The translations under genes were made by a program, and so were the position numbers. 64,000 nt of DNA from Natrinema saccharevitans (GTDB lineage Archaea > Halobacteriota > Halobacteria > Halobacteriales > Natrialbaceae). The notes below the pieces were generated by a model that saw only the letters and a list, made by a program, of their open reading frames with translations, did no database searches and was not told the DNA's origin. The DNA lies in assembly GCF_001953745.1 (NCBI RefSeq), contig NZ_LWLN01000001.1:3409759-3473758 (forward strand), given 5' to 3'. How positions within the stretch are numbered: position 1 is the first letter of the stretch; each line of letters starts with the position of its first letter. Below are positions 34,022 to 41,104 of the stretch, in pieces.

Positions 34022-35037
34022 CGGATCACCTCCAGCAGCGAGGGCTCGACGACGACCGCAAGCACCACGGCACCGATGATCGCCAGGAGGAGACCGACAA
34101 GCATCGGGAGCAGGGCGGTCTTCCGGTCGTAGGAGACGTTCCGGCTCAGCTTGATGGCCTCCTCCACGCGCCGCGCGGCGACGAGCGGGACCGCCACGCC
34201 GGCCGCGACGCCAACCGCGAGGCCGGCCGCGAGCGAGCCGAACGTCGCCGTCCGAACCGTCGATTTCGCCTCGGACCGCTCGGCCGTGACTGCTTTACGG
34301 TACTGCTCGACCGCCGCGTCGGCCGCGGTCCGCTGTGCGGTCGCGTTCGTCCGGACCGCCGCGAGCGCGGCCATCGATCCGCCCGAGTCGCCCGTCCGTT
34401 CAAGGAGGTATTCGGTGATCGCGTTCTCTCGATCAGTCATGTTTCCGTACGTACTATCGAGCCGTTGCAGTTCCGTCTCGGCGGCGTCGGGGTCGGCGTC
34501 CCCGTTCTCGATCTCCGTCGTCGCGTTCTCGAGCGCCGCCGTCGCGTCGGCCAGCGACGTCCGGGCGCTCCGGTACTCGTCGACGCTGTCCTCGTCGATC
34601 CGCTCGAGCGGGTCCGCGTCGGCGTCGGTCGTCGCTACTTCGACCGTCAGGCCGCCGGCCTCGTCCGCGTCGAGGTTGACGTACTCGGCGAAGGAGATCT
34701 CCCGCTGGCCGTTCCCGGTGACCGTGACGGTGTAGACGACGGCGTCGCCGTACTCGTCGCTCGCCCGCTCGACCGCGAACCCGTCATCGTCGTCGATTGC
34801 TTCGGTCTCGAGCCAGTCGCTCCGATACGCCGTCTCGCCGTTACAGTAGGCGAGGTCGAACGTCGAACCCTCGTACAGCGTCTGGTCGTCGGCGGTCCAC
34901 TCGCCGCCGACGTCCCCGACGACGGTCGGTCCGTCGGCACGACAGTCGAGTTCGGTCGCGCCGACGGCTCCCGACCCGACGGCGAGGGCCGCACACAGCA
35001 CCACCGCGAAACACGCGAGTCGCCGCGTCCCCGTCAT
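34018..35037 (-). CDS. Membrane protein with small ectodomain and coiled coil
   Basis: 339 residues from ATG 35037 (MTGTRRLACFAVV); the longer frame upstream lies inside the neighbouring gene. It has a signal peptide (about 1-27), a beta-rich ectodomain with two cysteines (about 28-130: LDCRADGPTVVG, FDLAYCNGETAYR; a disulfide is possible), a helical hairpin (about 135-250), and two membrane helices (about 255-280 and 305-330: LPMLVGLLLAIIGAVVLAVV). Four-base overlaps with both neighbours place it firmly inside the operon. Function is unknown. Confidence 0.85.
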   Translation of the reverse strand: MTGTRRLACFAVVLCAALAVGSGAVGATELDCRADGPTVVGDVGGEWTADDQTLYEGSTFDLAYCNGETAYRSDWLETEAIDDDDGFAVERASDEYGDAVVYTVTVTGNGQREISFAEYVNLDADEAGGLTVEVATTDADADPLERIDEDSVDEYRSARTSLADATAALENATTEIENGDADPDAAETELQRLDSTYGNMTDRENAITEYLLERTGDSGGSMAALAAVRTNATAQRTAADAAVEQYRKAVTAERSEAKSTVRTATFGSLAAGLAVGVAAGVAVPLVAARRVEEAIKLSRNVSYDRKTALLPMLVGLLLAIIGAVVLAVVVEPSLLEVIR

Positions 35038-35300
35038 CGCAACCGCCCCTCGAACTCCCGGTTTTTGTACCAGTAGGTCGCACCGCTGGCGATCGTGGCC
35101 CCGAGTCCGGCCCCGAGGAGGAAGCCGCCGACAGCGATCGGAAGCGACTGCTCTGCGAGCGCGATCGCGGCGGCGGCCTCGGACGTCGCCTCGGTCGCCG
35201 TGTCCACGCCGATGCCGGCCGCCCCGCTCGTCCCCGCGAGGAGTCCGGTCGCGGCGACGAGACAGAGGAGACACAGCACCGTCCGTCGGCGACCGATCAT
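35034..35300 (-). CDS. Small membrane protein (signal peptide plus one membrane helix)
   Basis: 88 residues from ATG 35300, which overlaps the stop of the tubulin-like gene by four bases. The N terminus is a signal peptide (VLCLLCLVAATGLLAGTSGA). A short helical segment and one glycine-rich membrane helix follow (LPIAVGGFLLGAGLGATIAS), then a basic tail NREFEGRLR in the cytoplasm. Its stop overlaps the next gene by four bases. Such a small coupled membrane protein next to a tubulin-like GTPase could act as a membrane tether; this is inference. Confidence 0.8.
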   Translation of the reverse strand: MIGRRRTVLCLLCLVAATGLLAGTSGAAGIGVDTATEATSEAAAAIALAEQSLPIAVGGFLLGAGLGATIASGATYWYKNREFEGRLR

Positions 35301-36694
35301 GCGAGCAACTCCTCCGTCTCGTCCTCGTAGGCCTCGGCCGCCGCCTCGATGTCCGCGAGCCGATCGATGTCCTCGCGGCGGTAAGTCAACAGCGTCGTCA
35401 CCGACGCGAGGTTCCGGTCGCTCATCGCGACGCCGATGTTGACCTCGTTGAGACCACAACTGCGCTCGAGATACTCCTTGACCGTCCCGATCTCGACGCT
35501 GTTGCCGCCGGCCTCGAGGTTCGATTTCGGGGCCCTGATCAGCGAGATCGCCTTCTGGGCGTCCTCTACGTCGGCCTTCGCGAGCGTCTGCTTGGCCGCC
35601 GAGAGCCGAGACAGCGCCGCGCTGTCGATGTCGCGTTTGCCGACGAACGGGAGCAAATAGCCCGGTAGCGACTTGGTCATCGTCACCGAGCGCCCGATCG
35701 CGGCGTAGCCCGGCGTCGACTCCTCGCCGGCGACGCCGAACGACAGCGACGTCACGATGTCCCGCACGTCGATGTCGGGGGTGTCGATCCCGTCGACCGC
35801 GCTGGGATCGACCCCGCTCAACACCGGTCCGGCGACCATGTCGTAGACCGACGCGGCGACGTAGTCGTTGTACTCGCCGAACTCCCCGCCCGCCGAGTCG
35901 AGATAGGAGATCCGCTGGTTGTCGACCAGCACGATCCCGTCGACTTCCTCCTCGAGACGATCGAGACCGTACCGGGCGTTCCAGGCTTGCCGACCGGGAC
36001 TGGGGCTGTCTCCGTCGGCCGCCCCATCCTCGTCGGCCGATCCGCGCGTGTTCGGCAACACCGCGATCGCGACGACCTTGGCCCGGCCGTCGGTAAACGC
36101 CTTGATCTCGCGAGCGAGATGGGGACCGATCCCGCAGCCGGTCCCGCCCCCGAGCCCGAGACACAGGAACGCGAACTGGACCGTTCCCGTCCCCGTCGGA
36201 TCGGTCTCCTGGGCGGAGTCGGGCTCCGGTGGTGCCCCCTCGGTCTCCGTGCCCCCGTCTTCGAGGGCTTCCTCGTCCTCGAGCGACTCGTCGAACGCGT
36301 CCTCGGCCTGATCGTCGAACGCGTCTTCGAACGAGCCCGCGGATCCGGCCTCGAACTTCTCGCCGAGGATCGTCTGTATCTGCGGGGCGTGTTCGGCCAT
36401 CACCTCGTCGGCGTCGACGGGGTTTCGACCGAACCCGCCGGTCACCATCTCCTCGAACCCCGCCTCGGTGCCCTGGACGAGTCCGTGCTGTTCCGCGATC
36501 CCGTACTGATCTTCGGGCGGCACGTTCGAGAGGTTCTGCAGGTCCCGCATCGTCGAATTGAACACCAGCGGCCGACCGACCGTCGAGATGTCGGCCGAGT
36601 CGAACAACCCAAGCAGCGAATCGTCGGTGTAATCGAACACCGAATCGACGATGGCTCCCCCCGCTTGTCCGGCCCCAACGAACAGGTACGTCAT
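35297..36694 (-). CDS. FtsZ/tubulin-superfamily GTPase, type 2, with acidic insertion
   Basis: 465 residues, first gene of the eight-gene minus-strand operon. The T1 loop is GAGQAGG at 7-13 and the tubulin signature is GGGTGCG at 182-188. Between them, at about 115-165, is an unusually acidic, low-complexity insertion (EDAFDESLEDEEALEDGG and more) that should loop out from the core. The later segment EFGEYNDYVAASVYDMVAG probably corresponds to helix H7 and the catalytic loop. The C-terminal half (SAAKQTLAKADVEDAQKAIS, EYLERSCGLNEVNIGVAMSD) fits the second tubulin domain. The pattern differs from canonical FtsZ and CetZ. Confidence 0.9.
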   Translation of the reverse strand: MTYLFVGAGQAGGAIVDSVFDYTDDSLLGLFDSADISTVGRPLVFNSTMRDLQNLSNVPPEDQYGIAEQHGLVQGTEAGFEEMVTGGFGRNPVDADEVMAEHAPQIQTILGEKFEAGSAGSFEDAFDDQAEDAFDESLEDEEALEDGGTETEGAPPEPDSAQETDPTGTGTVQFAFLCLGLGGGTGCGIGPHLAREIKAFTDGRAKVVAIAVLPNTRGSADEDGAADGDSPSPGRQAWNARYGLDRLEEEVDGIVLVDNQRISYLDSAGGEFGEYNDYVAASVYDMVAGPVLSGVDPSAVDGIDTPDIDVRDIVTSLSFGVAGEESTPGYAAIGRSVTMTKSLPGYLLPFVGKRDIDSAALSRLSAAKQTLAKADVEDAQKAISLIRAPKSNLEAGGNSVEIGTVKEYLERSCGLNEVNIGVAMSDRNLASVTTLLTYRREDIDRLADIEAAAEAYEDETEELLA

Positions 36695-36705
36695 CTAACT
36701 ATCAA

Positions 36706-36723
36706 AACCGGTCTTGTCCGGTT
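36706..36723. repeat. Perfect inverted repeat upstream of the type-2 tubulin-like gene
   Basis: AACCGG, six bases, CCGGTT. It lies 12-29 bases upstream of ATG 36694, in the probable leader or start region of the eight-gene operon. It could be an operator half-site pair or a small leader hairpin. It is short, so chance occurrence is possible. Confidence 0.4.
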
Positions 36724-36993
36724 CCAAATGTAATTATCGGATCGTACATGTCTTATCAACCGGGTAACTCGAGTATCGTACAATAAAGGTAATGGCCCGC
36801 GACGAGGCCGTTTCCGGCAATCGTTTCCCGTTACAGTAACTTTCAGATACTCGCCAGATTCTTCTACCTATACGAGTTTTATAATTCCAATTGCTGTGCC
36901 AGGAATAATCGCGGATTCCCGGCCGAGATCCGCAACACGCCAGCGAGCCGATCCGGCCGGGAGAGACGCGGCGTCGCTCGTCCGCAACACCCG

Positions 36994-39003
36994 CTACCCG
37001 CGGAGCCGACGGAGCATGACGCTGTACTCGTTTCGCTCGTAGAGGGCTTCGACGTGGTCCAGCACCTGATCGGCAGCCCCACAGAGGCCGGCCGCCCGCA
37101 TCGGGTCCTCGCTTTCGGCGCGCTGGGCCTCGTCCCGGAGATCGTCGGCCAGCGAGAGGAAGTGCCGCGGAATGGTGTGGTTGTGATCGGCCCTGACCTC
37201 GACGTATTCGCGTTCGATGGCGTCGATCCGCTCTTCGATCTCGGCGACCGACTGCCCGAGGTTCGCCCCGCTGTCACCGCCCAGCGAGCGGGACAGTCGC
37301 GGCAACAGCGTCCGATCGTAGAAGGTCGCCTCCTGATACATTGCGTACAGCTGGACGTCGGTGATACCGTCGCGATCGAGCATCGCCTCGAGTTCCCGCA
37401 CCCGATCCGCGAGGTGCCGGTAGACGTCGCCGTCCTTGCGCCCGAGTTCGTCGTCGATCGCGTCGAGCCGTCGCCGCACGTCGCGTTCGCCGATGTCGGC
37501 GACGACGGCCCGCAGGTCCGCGTAGGCGTCCAGCGAGTCGACCGTCGAGCGCAACACCGACTCGACGCCGTCGGGTTCGGACTCGCTCAGCGTCTCGAGC
37601 AGTTCGCGGGACTGTGACGACTCCGGTCGCACGCTCCGCTCGAGGTCCGAAGCAGCCGACGCGACCGACGTCTCGGTCGTTCGCGTCGCGTCCGGGTCCT
37701 CGAGCGCGACCGAACCGCTTTCGAGGGCGTCCGCGAGTTCCGCGGTTCGGTCGGCGACGTCGCCCGTCCGGAAGGAGACCGCGCCGCTTCGGTCGGCCTC
37801 GCGACAGACCGTCTCGGCCGCGGTCCGTATCCGCTCGTACTCCCGTTCGGACCGTTCCAACTCGGCTTCCGTCTCCGAGAGTGCCGCCTCCGTTTCCGCG
37901 AGTTCGGATTCGACCGCCGACGATTCACCGCCCTCGAGGACGCGATCGAACACCGGTTCGAGACCGGCGGCGATCGCCCCCTCTCGCACGGACAACGTAC
38001 GTTTCGCCGACTGGAGCTGTGCGTCCGCCGTCGGATCGTCGATTCCCTCGACGGCGTCGGCGACGGCTCCCGCTTGCTCGAGCCGGTCGACCGCGTCCTC
38101 GAGGGCGTCCTCGAGTCGCGCCTCGTCCGGGTCCGGGTCCGAGAGAACCCGACACAGTTCGTCGGCGATCGGGTCGGTCGGTCGCGTTCGCGAGGTGACG
38201 TCGTCCGCGACCGTCGTCACCGGATGCGCCGCCGTCTGAGCCGGCTCGTTGCCGTCGTCTCGAGCGGGCGCGGGTTCGCCGCCGCTCTGCTCGGTGACCG
38301 CTGACGGGCCGGACTCCCGATCCGCCGCCGGCTCCGTGCGATCCGTCGCCCTCTGTGTCCCCCGTCGGTTCGGGTCGGTTCCGGGGCCACGGCTCGAACC
38401 GGGATTTTTGATCTCCCGAACCCGCTGGCGGACCTCGGAGACGACCTCGTCGACGGTGTCCGTCGCGATCGAACTGATTCTGGTCGATTCCCCGCCGGCC
38501 GTCTGGATCTCGAGTTCGGTGAACGTCCCGTCCTGATGGGAGCGGACGCCGGTCACCTGATCGTAATAGATCTCCTCGTTGGTGCCGCCGCCGGACCCCG
38601 ACCGCGCTTCCATGTCATATCTCGCACCTTTGTTCAGGTTGATCGACGTATCGGTGATGACGATAGTCGTGTTGTGGTACGTATCGGATGGACTGACAAG
38701 CGGCGGCGAATTCCCGGAATTGTACGTCAGATTGTATAAATCCGCGCTGTCGACCTCGATGCCCCGTCTCGCGTTCCGCTCGGATTCGCCGATGAACTTC
38801 TGGATGAGCGGTTCGTACTTGTTGTTGATTTCCCTGACGCCCCAGTACCAGACGACGATGCCTCCGAGCAGTCCGAGTCCGATGAACGGCCCGATCGCTT
38901 CCATGGCCGCTCCGACGATCGTAAACACGACCGTCACGCCGATGATCACGCGCCACGGCGACCACCCCACCCTCCACCGGAGATTGTTGATGTCCGCTGC
39001 CAT
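36994..39003 (-). CDS. Membrane protein with PH-like domain and long coiled coil
   Basis: 669 residues from ATG 39003 (MAADINNLRW); earlier in-frame starts would add about 40 residues of doubtful coding character. Two N-terminal membrane helices (about 17-55: VIIGVTVVFTIVGAAMEAIG, LGLLGGIVVWYWGV) are followed by a beta-rich domain at about 85-185 that reads like a bacterial-type PH/GRAM domain (TTIVITDTSINLNKGARYDM, EIYYDQVTGVRSHQDGTFTE, ending in helix TVDEVVSEVRQRV). A disordered linker (about 190-280), helical/coiled-coil parts (about 285-600) and a C-terminal helical module (about 605-669) complete it. The last module resembles the end of 27765-30701. It stands between two tubulin-like genes. 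Confidence 0.87.
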   Translation of the reverse strand: MAADINNLRWRVGWSPWRVIIGVTVVFTIVGAAMEAIGPFIGLGLLGGIVVWYWGVREINNKYEPLIQKFIGESERNARRGIEVDSADLYNLTYNSGNSPPLVSPSDTYHNTTIVITDTSINLNKGARYDMEARSGSGGGTNEEIYYDQVTGVRSHQDGTFTELEIQTAGGESTRISSIATDTVDEVVSEVRQRVREIKNPGSSRGPGTDPNRRGTQRATDRTEPAADRESGPSAVTEQSGGEPAPARDDGNEPAQTAAHPVTTVADDVTSRTRPTDPIADELCRVLSDPDPDEARLEDALEDAVDRLEQAGAVADAVEGIDDPTADAQLQSAKRTLSVREGAIAAGLEPVFDRVLEGGESSAVESELAETEAALSETEAELERSEREYERIRTAAETVCREADRSGAVSFRTGDVADRTAELADALESGSVALEDPDATRTTETSVASAASDLERSVRPESSQSRELLETLSESEPDGVESVLRSTVDSLDAYADLRAVVADIGERDVRRRLDAIDDELGRKDGDVYRHLADRVRELEAMLDRDGITDVQLYAMYQEATFYDRTLLPRLSRSLGGDSGANLGQSVAEIEERIDAIEREYVEVRADHNHTIPRHFLSLADDLRDEAQRAESEDPMRAAGLCGAADQVLDHVEALYERNEYSVMLRRLRG

Positions 39004-39112
39004 TATACAGCGAACGAATGCGTTCAGGTCGTGATTAAGCTTCTGCCCTGATATGTGTCTTTCAGCTGAATTTCCGGTAAAGAAACCGGTCTCCCGATCG
39101 ATACCCGCTATC

Positions 39113-39188
39113 GTAGCCACTGAAATGATTTCCACACCGGTCGCGAAGCCATCGTGCGATCGAGTGTACGATGACTTTCAGTGGCTAC
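39113..39188. repeat. 13-base inverted repeat in the tubulin-3 / PH-protein intergenic region
   Basis: GTAGCCACTGAAA at 39113-39125 is matched by its exact reverse complement at 39176-39188, with 50 bases between. The right arm extends into a 12-base block (TGGCTACTATCG, 39182-39193) that recurs at 40889-40900, just upstream of the type-3 tubulin-like start. The arms may be operator sites for a shared regulator. No mobile-element gene is present between them. Confidence 0.6.
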
Positions 39189-39290
39189 TATCGAGACGAG
39201 TCGTTCGCACCCTGGAATCGACCGAGCGCGATCGAGTATTCCCTGGCTTTTGTCCGGTAGTACGACCAGTAGAACCCTCCGTCCGCCCCA

Positions 39291-40886
39291 TTATGCCATG
39301 TTCTCGCGGCCGAGACAGGAAAACAGCGCCTCGACGGCGTCCCACTCCTCGCGGACGTTCTCGGCCTGTTCGCTGCTGCCCTCCTGTTTGAGCCGCTGGG
39401 CCCGCTCGTACATGTCCGACAGCGACGGCATCTCTGGGTTCCACAGCGTCCCCCAGAGGTGGACGTCGTCGAGGTCGGGCGTGACGAGCTGTTTGACGTG
39501 GACGTCGACGGTCTCGATCCCCGCGGTGTCGCCCGCGTCGAGAAACTCCTCGCCGGAGACGATTTCAGTCACCGTCCCGTCGGCGACGAACTCCGACACC
39601 TCGTCCATCTTCTCGGCGGGGCCGTACAGGAGGAAGGTCCCGCCCCAGGCCGTCGTCGGGTCGAACTCGGCCAGCTTGTTCTGGAACAGCGCGTTCCGGA
39701 CGAGGATCTCGAGCTTCGAGCGATCGAACGAGTTCGCGCGCGATCGGCCCAGAATCGGCGCGAGGATCACCGCCGGCGTGAACGACGCGTCCGGGTTCAG
39801 CCGGTACTTGTCCTCGACCGGCCGGAAGCTGTCGGCCGGATCGAACACGTCGCCCATGATCGACATCGTCGCGTCCCGGTCGAGGAACTGCGGCACCGAC
39901 GACATCGTAAACGCCTCGAGGAAGGCCACGAGCGGCCGGTTGATATCCGTGTACTGGGGCGGGTTGAACTCCTCGAGCCGATCGATCCGCGGGCGGATGT
40001 CCGCCTGAACGGCCTCGAGGCGATTGTTGTCGAACGGGATAATTGCGTCGACCGCTCGCGAGGTGCGCGCGAGCCCGACGACGCCGTTTACCTTCGCGCG
40101 GCCGCCGTACTTCGAGTACTCGGTCCCCTCGGAGGGGATGACGACGCTGCTAAAGAGCGGCTTCGGAACGATCGTGTCGTCTCCGAGGACGTCGTTTCGG
40201 AGGCGATCGGCGACGACCGGCGTCGCGCCACAGCCGGTGCCTTTCGTGACGCTGTGGATGAACATCACCGCCTGCGAGTCCTGAATCCGATCGGTCCGCA
40301 TGTCCCAGCGCTCCCGGAACGGATCGGCACCGTCCTCGAAGTCGGCTTCCATCAGTTCCTTGCCGATGTCCCACCGGTAGCCGGCGCCCGCGTAGTCGTG
40401 GCGGCCGAACCCGATGATGCAGTTGGGCAGCAGGTCGTTGCGGCTGTACCCCTTCTCCTCCTGGGCGTAGTAGGTCTGCTCGAGTTCGCTGACGTTCGTG
40501 TTCAGGGGGCCGTAACCGGCGAGTCCGCCCTCCCAGATCCGGGCGCGACGTTCGTTGTTCTCGGCCAGCGTCTCGCGGCGTAACAGCACCGCGTCGAGGA
40601 TGTTGTTCCCCGCCCCGCCGACGCCAATGAGAAACCACTTTTTGCCGTAGGAACTGTCGAGCAGGTCTTCGCTCGGCGTCTCGGTCGGTCCCGGATCCGG
40701 TCGCGTCTCGCCGGTGGTCGCGTCCCCCTCGTCGGCCTCCTCGGCGAACACTTCCTCGCACAGTTCGGGATACACCTGTTCGACCGATTCCGGTTCGTCG
40801 CCGTGTGCGGCCCGGACGTGGTCGACGAGGGTCGACTCCGTCCACTCCCCCTCCCGTGCCATACAGATCTTACAGAGGTTCGTCAT
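39291..40886 (-). CDS. FtsZ/tubulin-superfamily GTPase, type 3, with N-terminal C2H2 zinc finger
   Basis: 531 residues. It begins with a C2H2-type zinc finger: Cys5, Cys8, His23 and His28 (CKIC, then DHVRAAH). An acidic disordered linker (about 30-78) leads to a tubulin-type GTPase: T1 loop GVGGAGNN at 88-95 and signature TKGTGCGAT at 204-212, where the first glycine pair of the usual GGGTG is replaced by Thr-Lys. DNNRL (about 265) is probably the sugar/ribose-contacting region before the second domain. The zinc finger suggests binding to nucleic acid or a protein partner, which is unusual for a tubulin relative. Its own promoter lies just upstream. Confidence 0.88.
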   Translation of the reverse strand: MTNLCKICMAREGEWTESTLVDHVRAAHGDEPESVEQVYPELCEEVFAEEADEGDATTGETRPDPGPTETPSEDLLDSSYGKKWFLIGVGGAGNNILDAVLLRRETLAENNERRARIWEGGLAGYGPLNTNVSELEQTYYAQEEKGYSRNDLLPNCIIGFGRHDYAGAGYRWDIGKELMEADFEDGADPFRERWDMRTDRIQDSQAVMFIHSVTKGTGCGATPVVADRLRNDVLGDDTIVPKPLFSSVVIPSEGTEYSKYGGRAKVNGVVGLARTSRAVDAIIPFDNNRLEAVQADIRPRIDRLEEFNPPQYTDINRPLVAFLEAFTMSSVPQFLDRDATMSIMGDVFDPADSFRPVEDKYRLNPDASFTPAVILAPILGRSRANSFDRSKLEILVRNALFQNKLAEFDPTTAWGGTFLLYGPAEKMDEVSEFVADGTVTEIVSGEEFLDAGDTAGIETVDVHVKQLVTPDLDDVHLWGTLWNPEMPSLSDMYERAQRLKQEGSSEQAENVREEWDAVEALFSCLGRENMA

Positions 40887-40888
40887 TC

Positions 40889-40900
40889 TGGCTACTATCG
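40889..40900 (-). promoter_or_regulatory. Repeated 12-base element before the type-3 tubulin-like gene
   Basis: On the minus strand the element reads CGATAGTAGCCA, 3 bases before ATG 40886. The identical block occurs at 39182-39193 upstream of the PH-domain membrane gene. It lies downstream of the TATA-like box, a usual place for an archaeal repressor site. Confidence 0.4.
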
Positions 40901-40917
40901 TATCCGTACGTCGGAAC

Positions 40918-40925
40918 TATCTAAA
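40918..40925 (-). promoter_or_regulatory. TATA-like box of the type-3 tubulin-like gene
   Basis: Minus strand TTTAGATA, 32 bases upstream of ATG 40886. Transcription would start within about ten bases of the start codon. Confidence 0.45.
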
Positions 40926-41104
40926 GGATTACGTGTGAGTCATCGCCGGTGACATGCCTTCGCCCTGTCGTTTCCCGCTTTCGTGTCTCATTGGTAATGG
41001 AGATGGGAAATTTATGCTCGAGTGGTCCGTAACGCGGGTCCTCGGACGGCGACCGTCGGGCGACCGGCATCGATGGCGCGGCGGCGGCCACCGGCGGGGT
41101 CGGT

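Noticed and set aside
32100..34132. Long overlapping open frames on both strands across the coiled-coil membrane gene
   Set aside because: The minus-strand frame at 31934-34021 has membrane helices, ordered domains and coupled starts and stops; the others are basic, low-complexity mirror frames.
39113..39188. An insertion sequence or MITE bounded by the 13-base inverted repeat
   Set aside because: The element would be only 76 bases, has no target-site duplication that I can see and its arm also occurs singly upstream of the type-3 tubulin-like gene, which fits regulatory sites better.
30704..40886. Calling the tubulin-like genes ftsZ or cetZ
   Set aside because: The signature loops, insertions and flanks differ from canonical FtsZ1, FtsZ2 and CetZ, so no symbol is given.
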